A stretch of 64,000 nt of DNA, taken from Thermoanaerobacterium butyriciformans (GTDB lineage Bacteria; Bacillota; Thermoanaerobacteria; Thermoanaerobacterales; Thermoanaerobacteraceae). Below, one piece after another: positions 41,042-50,773 of the stretch. Under the pieces are notes generated by a model. The model was not told where the DNA came from, searched no databases, and saw only the letters and a list, made by a program, of their open reading frames with translations. Location: NCBI RefSeq assembly GCF_017874545.1, contig NZ_JAGGLT010000005.1, positions 37,062-101,061 of the forward strand, in the 5' to 3' direction. Within the stretch, counting starts at the first letter, position 1; the number at the start of each line of letters is the position of its first letter. Made by a program: the position numbers and the translations under genes.

Positions 41042-41221
41042 CTATCTTAACTTATAGCTATAAGCCAATTCACTAAAATCTTCGTTTTTTATTATTATAT
41101 CGTCAAAATCTTTGTAACCAAATTCGCTTCTCATAAACTCTGCATATTCCGTGTTGTCTTTTTCCATTACTGCGGGCACGACTATCAAAATCAATAACAT
41201 CAATGTTATTATTAATAACAT
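41042..41221 (-). CDS. small single-helix membrane protein
   Basis: 59 residues from the ATG at 41221; earlier in-frame starts overlap a good promoter, so they are rejected. One N-terminal helix (LLIITLMLLILIVVPAV) is followed by an acidic stretch. RBS GGTGGGTGA. I do not recognise it. Confidence 0.6.
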   Translation of the reverse strand: MLLIITLMLLILIVVPAVMEKDNTEYAEFMRSEFGYKDFDDIIIKNEDFSELAYSYKLR

Positions 41222-41246
41222 TTTCTTCACCCACCCTTCAATACAT

Positions 41247-41275
41247 ATTATGCACCATATATCTATTTTTGTCAA
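41247..41275 (-). promoter_or_regulatory. promoter of the small membrane protein gene
   Basis: On the minus strand TTGACA and CATAAT are 17 bp apart, about 26 bp before the start codon. The remaining 41276-41465 is A/T-rich, with three GCATAA repeats and no gene. Confidence 0.65.
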
Positions 41276-41465
41276 GATTTACTTCATATAAAATATTTTT
41301 GCAAGATTTCCTGTATTTTTGCAAATTTATTAGTTTGTTAACAAAATTTATGCATAATAATCGGTAACTGCATAAAACATTTTGCATAAATATGTATGAA
41401 GGGCGTCTTTTATTTCCAATTTAATTTGATTTGTTACAAATTTTTTTAATTAAACTTATAAAACT

Positions 41466-42701
41466 TTATAAAGTATCACTGTAATTGAATAAATCCTTTA
41501 ATATTCTCTTTTGCCTGTTGCCTTTGCTTATTCCCTCTTTCAAAAAATTAAGGACAGTACTTACATGCACTGCTATACCATATGCTATACAGTTTTCATC
41601 AACATCAAACATGTTACTGTGAATAGGTTTATCTATTCCCAATTCTTTATTTCCACAGCCCAGTTTATAAAAACATCCAGGAACCTTTTTTAAATAATAC
41701 GCAAAGTCCTCTACTCCAAGAGTCGGCAATACATTCTTTATATTTTCTTCACCAACTATGCCTAATGCACTTAATCTTAATATATTTATCATTCTGCTGT
41801 CGTTAATAAGGCATGGATATCCTTCAATCCTTGTAAATTCAACTTTACCTCCCATTAACTCCGCAGTTTTTTTTGCTATGTTTTCTACTTTTGCAACTAT
41901 CATGTCTCGATTTTCTTCATTTAACATCCTTATTATGCCTGACATATGAACTTTACCTGCTATTATATTTCTGGCATATCCACCTTCGATACTTCCAATC
42001 GTTATGACAAGAGGTTCCAAAGGATTCGATTCCCTACTTACAACCGTCTGAATCATATTGATTATATTGGCAGAAATAACAATGGGATCTATCGATTTAT
42101 GTGGTTCAGCCCCATGACTGCTTTTACCTATTACATTTATATCAAACATATCGGAAGATGCATAAGCTTTTCCATAAGTATAGCCGATTTGTCCAACTTG
42201 AAGATCAGGATCTACATGCAAGCCTATAATCGCATCAACTTTCGGATTTTCAAAGGCACCTGCTTCCAGCATCGGCTTTGCACCACCTGTAGTTTCCTCT
42301 GCCGGCTGAAAAATAAACTTGACATTTCCCATAAGTTTATCCTTTCTTTGTGACAGCAACTTGGCTGCTCCAAGAGCAATAGCCGTATGTACGTCATGAC
42401 CACATGCATGCATTTTTCCAGGCACCAATGAACTATACGGCACATCATTTTCCTCTTGAATTGGGAGAGCATCTATATCAGCCCTTATTGCAATTGTCTT
42501 CTCTCCATTGCCTTTTATAGTACCTACAACGCCTGTCTTTGCCATAATCTTTGTTTCAATACCTAATTTTTCTAAATACTTTTTTATGAGTTCAGATGTC
42601 TTTGTCTCTTCAAATCCCAATTCTGGTTCTCTGTGAATTTTTCTTCTAAGCTCTATGATTTCGTCCTGAATTAGCCTTGCTTCTTTTAATATCTCATTCA
42701 T
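41466..42701 (-). CDS. M20-family amidohydrolase (N-acyl-amino-acid type)
   Basis: 411 residues, family length about 390 plus a basic C-terminal tail. Metal-site motifs are KMHACGHDVHTAIALGAAKLL (Cys and His about 100-110), FQPAEETTGGAKPML and the later GLHVDP; a dimerisation lid is inserted about 185-300. Such enzymes remove acyl groups from amino acids (hippurate, N-acetyl amino acids, or N-acetyl-diaminopimelate). Substrate not determinable here. It follows murI at 20 bp, so the two may be cotranscribed. Confidence 0.87.
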   Translation of the reverse strand: MNEILKEARLIQDEIIELRRKIHREPELGFEETKTSELIKKYLEKLGIETKIMAKTGVVGTIKGNGEKTIAIRADIDALPIQEENDVPYSSLVPGKMHACGHDVHTAIALGAAKLLSQRKDKLMGNVKFIFQPAEETTGGAKPMLEAGAFENPKVDAIIGLHVDPDLQVGQIGYTYGKAYASSDMFDINVIGKSSHGAEPHKSIDPIVISANIINMIQTVVSRESNPLEPLVITIGSIEGGYARNIIAGKVHMSGIIRMLNEENRDMIVAKVENIAKKTAELMGGKVEFTRIEGYPCLINDSRMINILRLSALGIVGEENIKNVLPTLGVEDFAYYLKKVPGCFYKLGCGNKELGIDKPIHSNMFDVDENCIAYGIAVHVSTVLNFLKEGISKGNRQKRILKDLFNYSDTL

Positions 42702-42721
42702 GTTTCTCCCCTCTTTATTTT

Positions 42722-43516
42722 CTAATATTTCTCTATGTCAACAATGCTTATCTTCTCAATATCTTCATTTAATATAAGTTTAGCAGTGTTTACAAAATTT
42801 TCTTTATTGTCGCTGACAAAATACTCGGTTTTACCTGTAACTCTTAAATTAAGCATATTATTTTCCTCTAGATAACTTTTAACTTTTTCAGATAACTTTA
42901 TAGCCGGGTCAACAATGATTACATCTTTATGAACAGCATTTTTAATAGCGTTTATCAATATTGGATAGTGTGTGCAGCCAAGAACTAATGTATCAATTTC
43001 TTCATTATTCAAAACACTTAAATACTCTTTAGCACATTTGAACGCCTCATCGCTATTTGCCCGTCCTTCCTCCACAAGTGGAACAAACCTAGGACAAGCC
43101 TTGCCAAAAACATCTATACTACTATCTATCGATTTTATATTTTTTTCATAGCTTCTACTTTCTATCGTCCTTGTAGTGGCAATAACGCCAACTTTTTTAT
43201 TCCTAGTTAAATAAGCAGCACTTTCTGCTCCAGCTTCTAACACATTAAAAAGAATCTCACTGTATTCATTTTTGTCAATCGATGCACATGTAGTATTACA
43301 GGCTATAACAATAATTTTTGTGTTTTTCTCATTCATAAAATGTACTATCTGTCTGGCGTATTTTTCTATCTCCTCTTTAGACTTCTCACCGTATGGCACT
43401 CTTTTTGTATCGCCAAAATATATATAATTTTCATTTGGCAATAATTCTTTTAATCTCTTTAATACAGTTAAACCGCCTACGCCTGAATCAAATACGCCAA
43501 TCGGTCTTATGTCCAT
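42722..43516 (-). CDS. murI: glutamate racemase
   Basis: 264 residues. The two catalytic cysteines are in VIACNTTCAS (about 72) and VLGCTHYPIL (about 183), and the N-terminal IGVFDSGVGGLTVLKRL is diagnostic. It supplies D-glutamate for peptidoglycan. RBS GGATGTGGTGAG. Confidence 0.96.
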   Translation of the reverse strand: MDIRPIGVFDSGVGGLTVLKRLKELLPNENYIYFGDTKRVPYGEKSKEEIEKYARQIVHFMNEKNTKIIVIACNTTCASIDKNEYSEILFNVLEAGAESAAYLTRNKKVGVIATTRTIESRSYEKNIKSIDSSIDVFGKACPRFVPLVEEGRANSDEAFKCAKEYLSVLNNEEIDTLVLGCTHYPILINAIKNAVHKDVIIVDPAIKLSEKVKSYLEENNMLNLRVTGKTEYFVSDNKENFVNTAKLILNEDIEKISIVDIEKY

Positions 43517-43585
43517 CTCACCACATCCTATTTTGTTGATATCTATTATATAATATCACAAAAATTATGGATTGATAACAAAAAT

Positions 43586-43617
43586 AAAAAACCCCTGCAT
43601 GTTTTTAACATACAGGG
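43586..43617 (-). terminator. terminator of the purine operon
   Basis: On the minus strand CCCTG-ATGTT...AACAT-CAGGG forms an 11-bp stem followed by TTTTTT, just after the purD stop. Confidence 0.9.
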
Positions 43618-43631
43618 ATTTAGTGATACAG

Positions 43632-44882
43632 TCATACGATGCCTATATCATTTCTAAAGTACATCCCGTCAAAATGGATCTTTTTAAGCTCATTATATGC
43701 CTTTCTTCTGGCATCATCATAAGTGTCTCCTAATGCCGTCACCTCTAAGACTCTCCCACCTGATGTTTTGTACTTGCCATTGGATTTCGTAGTACCTGCA
43801 TGATAGACAAATACACCATCTACATCTTCAAATCCTGTTATATCGAAACCAGTCTTATATTCGCCTGGATATCCTTCTGATGACGCTACAACACATACAG
43901 CTTTTTTATCTTTCCATTCTATCTTTACGGTATTAAGTTTTTCATCAATTATAGCTTCTATTATATCCACAATATCTGTCTTTAAAAGCGGAAGAACTAC
44001 TTGCGTCTCAGGATCGCCAAATCTTGCATTAAATTCAAGCACTTTAGGACCATCCTTTGTCAGTATAAGCCCTGCATAAAGCACACCTTTATATAATATC
44101 CCTTCTTTTTTTAGTGAATCTATTACAGGCTTTAAGATCGTTTTGACTACAACATCTAACATCTTATCGTCAAAATATGGATTTGGGGCAATATTGCCCA
44201 TACCTCCTGTATTTGGTCCTTTATCTCCATCGTATATTCTCTTATAATCCATCGCAGATACCATTGGAACAATAGTATTTCCATCAGTAAATGCAAGGAC
44301 AGAAACTTCTTTTCCAAAAAGCATCTCTTCGATTATGACGGTATCGCCTGAAGACCCAAACCGTTTCTCCTTCATCAATATGTCTAAGGACTCTTTCGCA
44401 TCTTTAAAATTATCTGCTAGAAATACTCCCTTACCCTGTGCCAATCCATCTGCCTTTATCACAACAGGATACCAAATATCTTTTAAAAAATTTAAAGCCG
44501 CATCATACCTATCAAATGCCTTAAAACGTGCTGTTGGAATGTTGTACTTGTGAAGCAGCAGCTTCGTAAAGTATTTACTTCCTTCTATTGCAGCAGCATC
44601 CCTTTTAGGTCCAAATATTCTTAAACCGCTATTTTCAAATTCATCTACTATTCCCTTCATCAAAGGGACTTCAGGCCCAACCACCGTCAAATCTATATTG
44701 TTATCTAATGCAAATCTTTTAAGCTTATCTACATCCGAAACGTTTATATCTACGCATTCTGCTATATCTGAGATCCCACCATTTCCAGGTACACAGTAAA
44801 TTTTTTTTACTTTTTTGCTTTCATTAATCTTTTTAACTATGGCATGCTCTCGGCCACCGCCACCAATAACAAGAACATTCAT
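43632..44882 (-). CDS. purD: phosphoribosylamine--glycine ligase
   Basis: 416 residues from the ATG at 44882 (GGAGGAG upstream). ATP-grasp enzyme for step 2 of purine synthesis. Visible motifs are MNVLVIGGGGREHAI, FGPKRDAAAIEGSK, VIKADGLAQGKGVFLA, GPNTGGMG and VLEFNARFGDPETQ. It is the last gene of the operon. Confidence 0.97.
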   Translation of the reverse strand: MNVLVIGGGGREHAIVKKINESKKVKKIYCVPGNGGISDIAECVDINVSDVDKLKRFALDNNIDLTVVGPEVPLMKGIVDEFENSGLRIFGPKRDAAAIEGSKYFTKLLLHKYNIPTARFKAFDRYDAALNFLKDIWYPVVIKADGLAQGKGVFLADNFKDAKESLDILMKEKRFGSSGDTVIIEEMLFGKEVSVLAFTDGNTIVPMVSAMDYKRIYDGDKGPNTGGMGNIAPNPYFDDKMLDVVVKTILKPVIDSLKKEGILYKGVLYAGLILTKDGPKVLEFNARFGDPETQVVLPLLKTDIVDIIEAIIDEKLNTVKIEWKDKKAVCVVASSEGYPGEYKTGFDITGFEDVDGVFVYHAGTTKSNGKYKTSGGRVLEVTALGDTYDDARRKAYNELKKIHFDGMYFRNDIGIV

Positions 44883-44917
44883 ATTCTCTCCTCCAAACAA
44901 TTGTGGCTATTGTTATT

Positions 44918-46444
44918 TTAATGTTTAAAGTGCCTTATGCCTGTAAATACCATTGAAATCCCTGCTTTATCTGCAGCATCTATAGATGCTTCATCATTTA
45001 TAGAACCACCGGGTTGTATAATCGATGTGACTCCAGCTTTTGCTGCAGCTTCTACAACATCAGGAAATGGGAAAAACGCATCTGATGCCAGCACACTTCC
45101 TTTTGCCTTCTCACCTGCTTGCTTTATAGACTGCTCTGTTGGCCATATACGGTTAACCTGCCCTGCACCTATTCCTACAGTTGCACCGTCTTTCGCAAGC
45201 ACAATGGCATTTGACTTAACATGTTTTACAACTTTCCATGCAAATCTTAAATCTTTAAACTCTTTTTCATCAGGCTCATTTTTCGTGACAACTTTCAATT
45301 TATCCTCGTATAAATCAACTTCATCTTTTTCCTGTACTAATATGCCACCTTCTACTTTTTTAACGTCGTACTCTTTTACATATCCATCCTTAAGCTTTAG
45401 TATTCTAACATTTTTCTTCTTCTCTAATATGTTTAATGCATCTTCATCAAAATTAGGTGCTATTATTATCTCTAAAAATATCTTTGAAAGCTCTTCGGCT
45501 GTCCTTTTGTCAAGCGTTCGGTTAAATGCAACAATGCCGCCAAATATTGATACAGGATCACATTCATAAGCTTTTTTAAATGCATCGTATATATTGTCTG
45601 CAACTGCAACACCGCATGGATTAGTATGTTTTATGGCTACAGCAGCAGGCACATCAAATTCTTTCAGAAGCTCTATAGCTGCATTTGCATCATTTATATT
45701 ATTGAAAGAAAGCTCTTTTCCATGCAGTTTGATACACTCTGATATACCAAACGACTTCAATGAATTCTTATAAAATGCAGCTTTTTGATGAGGATTTTCG
45801 CCGTATCGCATGTCCCGCGATTTTTCATATGAAAATGTAATAGTATCAGGAAACTCTACGCCATTTTTGTCTAACAGGTAATTGTATATCAATGAATCAT
45901 ACGAGGCAGTATGACCAAAAGCCTTCATAGCAAGGTAAAATCTAGTTTCTTCTTTAGTATTGCCATATTCTTTTATTTCTTCAATAACTTTAATGTAATC
46001 ACTTGGGTCAACTAAGACAGTGACGTACTTATAGTTTTTTGCTGCGGCCCTAATCATGGACGGTCCACCTATGTCTATGTTTTCTATTGCGTCTTCAAGG
46101 GTTACATTATCCTTCAATATAGTCTCTTTAAAAGGATAGAGATTTACAGCAACTATATCGATAGGCTCTATTCCATTTTCCTTTAATTGTTTCATGTGGT
46201 TTTCGTCATCTCTAATGGCCAGAAGTCCACCGTGTATTTTAGGATGAAGAGTCTTTACTCTTCCATCTAAAATCTCAGGAAAGTCAGTTATATCAGAGAC
46301 TTTTACAGCGTTTATGCCATTGTCACTTAATAGCTTATACGTTCCACCAGTCGACAGTATCTCATATCCCAGCTCATCTAACTGCTTTGCAAAGTCGATA
46401 ATTCCATCCTTTTTAGATACACTTATTAATGCTCTTTTTGACAT
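44918..46444 (-). CDS. purH: bifunctional AICAR transformylase/IMP cyclohydrolase
   Basis: About 508 residues from the third of three consecutive ATGs, seven bases after GGAGG. The N-terminal MGS-like cyclohydrolase ([40 protein letters not shown]) is followed by the transformylase domain ([17 protein letters not shown]). It makes the last two steps to IMP. Confidence 0.97.
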   Translation of the reverse strand: MSKRALISVSKKDGIIDFAKQLDELGYEILSTGGTYKLLSDNGINAVKVSDITDFPEILDGRVKTLHPKIHGGLLAIRDDENHMKQLKENGIEPIDIVAVNLYPFKETILKDNVTLEDAIENIDIGGPSMIRAAAKNYKYVTVLVDPSDYIKVIEEIKEYGNTKEETRFYLAMKAFGHTASYDSLIYNYLLDKNGVEFPDTITFSYEKSRDMRYGENPHQKAAFYKNSLKSFGISECIKLHGKELSFNNINDANAAIELLKEFDVPAAVAIKHTNPCGVAVADNIYDAFKKAYECDPVSIFGGIVAFNRTLDKRTAEELSKIFLEIIIAPNFDEDALNILEKKKNVRILKLKDGYVKEYDVKKVEGGILVQEKDEVDLYEDKLKVVTKNEPDEKEFKDLRFAWKVVKHVKSNAIVLAKDGATVGIGAGQVNRIWPTEQSIKQAGEKAKGSVLASDAFFPFPDVVEAAAKAGVTSIIQPGGSINDEASIDAADKAGISMVFTGIRHFKH

Positions 46445-46455
46445 CATCATACCTC

Positions 46456-47064
46456 CTATTTTATATATACTTTTCTTCCTTCAACTTTAAGTCTGCCTTC
46501 AACAAATAGCTTAACAGCGTAAGGTAACAATTTATGCTCCAATTTTAAAACTTTATTGGATATTGTTTCAGGTGTGTCATCATCCTCCACTTTTACTACT
46601 TCCTGCAAGATAATAGGCCCTGTATCTGCACCTGTATCAACAAAATGTACTGTACAACCTGTATACTTAACACCATATTCTATAACAGCCTTGTGAACAT
46701 TCATGCCGTAATATCCTTTACCGCAAAAAGATGGTATTAAAGATGGATGTATGTTTATTATTTTATTTTGATATTTATTCACAATTTCTTCATTCAGTAT
46801 TGTTATAAAGCCGGCTAAGATTATTCCATCGGGATTAATCTCACCAACAGCTTTTGTAAGCTCTTTATAGAAACTTCCCTTCAACTTCTTTTTAGGAATG
46901 CAAATTGATGGTATGTTATTGTCAGCAGCTCTTTTTAAGGCATACGCACCTTCTTTGTCGCTTATAAGTGCAGCAATTTCTGCATTTATATATCCTCTTT
47001 TAATGCCGTCTATTATCGATTGAAAATCTGTACCATTTCCTGACGCCATAACCAAAAGTCTCAT
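46456..47064 (-). CDS. purN: phosphoribosylglycinamide formyltransferase
   Basis: 202 residues. [19 protein letters not shown] binds GAR, and the catalytic Asn-His-Asp set lies in [19 protein letters not shown] (about 107-125) and [12 protein letters not shown]. It uses 10-formyl-tetrahydrofolate. The start overlaps the purM stop by 4 bp. Confidence 0.96.
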   Translation of the reverse strand: MRLLVMASGNGTDFQSIIDGIKRGYINAEIAALISDKEGAYALKRAADNNIPSICIPKKKLKGSFYKELTKAVGEINPDGIILAGFITILNEEIVNKYQNKIINIHPSLIPSFCGKGYYGMNVHKAVIEYGVKYTGCTVHFVDTGADTGPIILQEVVKVEDDDTPETISNKVLKLEHKLLPYAVKLFVEGRLKVEGRKVYIK

Positions 47065-48071
47065 ATCAATACCTCTTTTTTACCATTTACAATTTCACCT
47101 ATTATATATGGTTTCTCACCTATACCTTCCAATCGCTTTACAGCATCATCGCATTGTTCTCTTGATACGATTATAATCATGCCTATACCCATGTTAAATG
47201 TCCTGTACATTTCATCTTCATCTATATTGCCCATTTCTTTTAATAGTGTGAAGATGTAAGGCACATCCCACGTTCCTTTATTTATCTTTGCAGAAACTCC
47301 ATCTTTTAATGTCCTCGGTATATTGTCGATAAATCCACCACCTGTTATATGTGCCATTCCTTTAATATTTATGCCCTTTAGACTGTTTAAAGCCTTAACG
47401 TATATCTTTGTAGGCTTTAAAATCACTTCGCCTAACGATAATCCATATTCATCTAAATAGTCATCAAAATTCATATTTCCTTCTTCAAATAAGACTTTTC
47501 TAGCTAAAGAATATCCATTGGAATGTATTCCAGATGAGGCAAGTCCTATTATAGCATCGCCAGGCTCAATATTGCTGCCATCTATTATTTCGTCTTTCTC
47601 AACGACGCCAACAGCAAAACCTGCAAGGTCAAATTCGCCATTATTGTACATCCCGGGAAGCTCTGCTGTCTCACCACCAATCAATGTGCAACTAGCCTCG
47701 CGGCAACCTTCTGCTATTCCTTTGATTACTTCCAATCCTACGCTGCTATCTAATTTTCCTGTTGCAAAATAATCAAGGAAAAAAAGCGGTTTTGCTCCAC
47801 TGACTATTATGTCATTTACGCACATTGCAACTAAGTCTATACCTATAGTATCATACTTTTCCATCATAAAAGCAATCTTAAGCTTCGTTCCTACTCCATC
47901 AGTACCAGAAACTAAAACTGGATTTTTATAATCTTTGATTTCATACAGTGCACCAAAACCGCCTATTCCATTTAAAACACCATCAGTCATTGTCGCCTTT
48001 GCTATAGGTTTTATCATTTCAACAAATTTATTGCCTTCATCAATATTAACGCCGGCATCTTTGTAATTCAT
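47061..48071 (-). CDS. purM: phosphoribosylformylglycinamidine cyclo-ligase
   Basis: 336 residues from the ATG at 48071 (GAGGATACC upstream, MNYKDAGVNIDEGNKFV start). Longer starts run into purF. Motifs are SGTDGVGTKLKIAF, GIDLVAMCVNDI, FFLDYFATGKLD and LIGGETAELPGMY. It makes aminoimidazole ribotide. Confidence 0.97.
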   Translation of the reverse strand: MNYKDAGVNIDEGNKFVEMIKPIAKATMTDGVLNGIGGFGALYEIKDYKNPVLVSGTDGVGTKLKIAFMMEKYDTIGIDLVAMCVNDIIVSGAKPLFFLDYFATGKLDSSVGLEVIKGIAEGCREASCTLIGGETAELPGMYNNGEFDLAGFAVGVVEKDEIIDGSNIEPGDAIIGLASSGIHSNGYSLARKVLFEEGNMNFDDYLDEYGLSLGEVILKPTKIYVKALNSLKGINIKGMAHITGGGFIDNIPRTLKDGVSAKINKGTWDVPYIFTLLKEMGNIDEDEMYRTFNMGIGMIIIVSREQCDDAVKRLEGIGEKPYIIGEIVNGKKEVLI

Positions 48072-48087
48072 GGTATCCTCCTCAATT

Positions 48088-49485
48088 TTACTTTTTTTCA
48101 AACAGATACTTACTGCCTTCCTTTGGCACTTCCATAGGATACTTTCCATCAAAACACGCCGCACAGATGCTACACATACCTACAGTTTCTTTTAAACCTT
48201 CTATGCTTAAAAAGCTTAAACTATCAGCTCCAATATAGTCACATATCTCCTGGACTTTCATTGTAGCACCTACCAACTCCTTTTTTGTAGGAGTGTCTAT
48301 TCCAAAATAGCACGAATACTTTACAGGCGGTGAGCTAATACGGACATGAACTTCTTTCGCTCCACCTTTTTTTAAAAGTGAAACCAATCTCTTCATAGTT
48401 GTACCTCTTACAATAGAATCGTCAATCAAAACTATTCTCTTATCCCTTACTAATTCTCTCAAAACATTTAATTTAACCCTTACTCCAATTTCTCTGTCTG
48501 TCTGTTTTGGACATATAAACGTCCTTCCTATATATTTGTTTTTTATAAGGCCTTCACCTATAGGAATTCCCGATTGGATTGAATATCCACGGGAAGCCGG
48601 TACACCAGAATCAGGAACAGGCACAACCAAGTCAGCATCTACATGACTTTCGATTGCTAGTCTCTTTCCCATCTCGTATCTGGCCTTGTACACACTAATA
48701 CCTTCTAAAACGCTGTCAGGTCTTGAAAAGTATATATACTCAAATACACATGACATCTTGGCCGCATCAGTATCAACTTTTGCTGTATCTAAACCATCCT
48801 TATTAATTATCACTATTTCCCCCGGCTCCACATCCCTTACAAGTTCAGCACCAATCACATCAAGTGCACATGATTCAGACGATAAATAGTAATCATCACC
48901 TTTTTTTCCTATGCAAAGCGGCCTTATGCCGTTTTTATCCCTTATGCCTATTAATTTATCCTCCATTAATATCACTAATGCATAAGAACCTTTTATCTTG
49001 TTCATCGTCTTTTTTAAAGATTCAACTAAACCGTACCTGTAATATTTTGCTATTAGATGAAGTATGATCTCACTATCAGATGTTGTCTGAAGAATCCTAC
49101 CTTCCCTTTCAAGTTCTGTGCGTAGTTCTACCGCATTTATTAAATTACCATTATGTGACAGTGCCATGTATCCGTTGCTGAAATTTGCAACAAACGGCTG
49201 TGCATTACAAGCATCGCTGTTTCCTGTTGTAGAATATCTGACATGACCAATCCCCACATTCCCTTCGAGGCTATCTAAATTTTCTTTAGAAAATACATCA
49301 AGAACGAGGCCCATGCCTTTTATACAGTTGACATATGACCCTTTTAAAACAGCAATCCCTGCACTTTCCTGCCCACGGTGTTGCAGTGCCTGAAGCCCAT
49401 AATAAATATGATGATGTACTACATTGTTTAAGCTAAATGCGCCAAATACCCCACATTCCTCTTTCAATTTTATAGTCTTATTCAT
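48088..49485 (-). CDS. purF: amidophosphoribosyltransferase
   Basis: 465 residues. A ten-residue propeptide (MNKTIKLKEE) precedes the catalytic CGVFGAF, as in the Bacillus-type enzyme that self-cleaves and carries a 4Fe-4S cluster; cluster cysteines appear near the end in MCSICAACF. The PRPP site is VLIDDSIVRGTTM. It commits PRPP to purine synthesis and is classically inhibited by purine nucleotides. Confidence 0.97.
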   Translation of the reverse strand: MNKTIKLKEECGVFGAFSLNNVVHHHIYYGLQALQHRGQESAGIAVLKGSYVNCIKGMGLVLDVFSKENLDSLEGNVGIGHVRYSTTGNSDACNAQPFVANFSNGYMALSHNGNLINAVELRTELEREGRILQTTSDSEIILHLIAKYYRYGLVESLKKTMNKIKGSYALVILMEDKLIGIRDKNGIRPLCIGKKGDDYYLSSESCALDVIGAELVRDVEPGEIVIINKDGLDTAKVDTDAAKMSCVFEYIYFSRPDSVLEGISVYKARYEMGKRLAIESHVDADLVVPVPDSGVPASRGYSIQSGIPIGEGLIKNKYIGRTFICPKQTDREIGVRVKLNVLRELVRDKRIVLIDDSIVRGTTMKRLVSLLKKGGAKEVHVRISSPPVKYSCYFGIDTPTKKELVGATMKVQEICDYIGADSLSFLSIEGLKETVGMCSICAACFDGKYPMEVPKEGSKYLFEKK

Positions 49486-49494
49486 AATTTTACC

Positions 49495-50202
49495 TCACTG
49501 CTTTTCAAGTCGATTCAATACTTCTACATAAGCTCCTTCTACATTTCCAAGGTCTCTTCTAAACCTATCCTTATCAAGTTTTTCCATAGTTACACTGTCC
49601 CAAAATCTGCATGTATCAGGCGATATCTCATCTGCTAAGACAATTCCATCTTTTGATTTCCCAAATTCTAATTTGAAATCTACCAATATGATATTTTTAG
49701 ATATGAAATACTTAGAGAGTATATCATTGATTTTAAAGGAATAATTTTTTATTGTTTCAACTTCATCTTTTGTGGCTAATTCCATAGCTTCGATATGATA
49801 TTCATTAATGAAAGGATCTCCAAGTTCATCATTTTTGTAACAGAATTCTAATACAGTACTTTTAAGTTTTGTCCCTTCTTCAATGCCTAATCTCTTTGAA
49901 ATGCTTCCTGCAGCATAATTTCTTATTAAAACTTCTATTGGATAAATTTCTACTTTCTTAATAAGCATTTCTCTATCATTTAATTTTTTCACAAAATGTG
50001 TAGGAACGCCTTCTTTTTCAAGCAATTCAAATAGTATTGTAGATATTTCGTTATTTAATACTCCTTTGTTTTGAATAGTGCCTTTTTTTATACCGTTAAA
50101 TGCTGTCGCATCATCTTTATATTCAATAATGTAAAAATCTTCATCACTTGTCCTAAAGACCTTTTTTGCTTTCCCTTCATACAACATACCTAACTTTTCC
50201 AT
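49495..50202 (-). CDS. purC: SAICAR synthetase
   Basis: 235 residues, the usual bacterial length. [48 protein letters not shown] and [28 protein letters not shown] are diagnostic. It directly abuts purE and sits nine bases before purF. Confidence 0.97.
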   Translation of the reverse strand: MEKLGMLYEGKAKKVFRTSDEDFYIIEYKDDATAFNGIKKGTIQNKGVLNNEISTILFELLEKEGVPTHFVKKLNDREMLIKKVEIYPIEVLIRNYAAGSISKRLGIEEGTKLKSTVLEFCYKNDELGDPFINEYHIEAMELATKDEVETIKNYSFKINDILSKYFISKNIILVDFKLEFGKSKDGIVLADEISPDTCRFWDSVTMEKLDKDRFRRDLGNVEGAYVEVLNRLEKQ

Positions 50203-50694
50203 TTAAACAATCTCCCCCTGTAATTTTTTATCTTTTTCAATAACTTCTTCTGACAATTTCTTTTTGTACTCAATGACTTTCTCCATCAATTCTGGATACT
50301 TTATGCCCAGTATCTCTATTGCCAACAATGCTGCATTGTAAGATCCGTCTATGGCAACTGTCGCAACTGGTATCCCTTGCGGCATTTGAACGGTAGACAA
50401 TAAAGAATCTAAACCATCCAAAGTCGATGATTTTATAGGAATCCCAATCACTGGAAGTGGTGTCATAGATGCTAAAACACCAGCTAAATGTGCTGCTTTG
50501 CCAGCAGCAGCTATGATTACTTCATATCCATTTTTTACTGCTTCTTTGGCAAAATCATGTGCTATATCAGGTGTCCTATGAGCTGAAATAACTCTGACAT
50601 CAAACTCAATATTAAATTCCTTAAAAAGCTCTAAAGCCTTTTTAACCAATGGAAAATCAGAGTCACTTCCCATTACAACCGCAACCTTCGGCAT
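50203..50694 (-). CDS. purE: N5-carboxyaminoimidazole ribonucleotide mutase
   Basis: 163 residues. MGSDSDFPLVKKAL and ISAHRTPDIAHDFA start the fold, and the AAGKAAHLAGVLAS loop is the class I signature. No purK is present in the window. RBS GGGGGAAG. A hairpin separates it from the permease gene upstream. Confidence 0.97.
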   Translation of the reverse strand: MPKVAVVMGSDSDFPLVKKALELFKEFNIEFDVRVISAHRTPDIAHDFAKEAVKNGYEVIIAAAGKAAHLAGVLASMTPLPVIGIPIKSSTLDGLDSLLSTVQMPQGIPVATVAIDGSYNAALLAIEILGIKYPELMEKVIEYKKKLSEEVIEKDKKLQGEIV

Positions 50695-50730
50695 AATAAC
50701 TTCCCCCTATTTTATTTATTTTTATTTATA

Positions 50731-50764
50731 AAATGCAGAAAGGAAATCTTCCCCTTCTGCATTT
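50731..50764 (-). other. hairpin between the permease gene and purE
   Basis: AAATGCAGAA and TTCTGCATTT form a 10-bp stem, followed on the minus strand by TATAAATAA. The broken T-tail suggests partial termination or mRNA processing that could set different levels of permease and biosynthetic enzymes. Confidence 0.55.
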
Positions 50765-50773
50765 TGTCTGCTA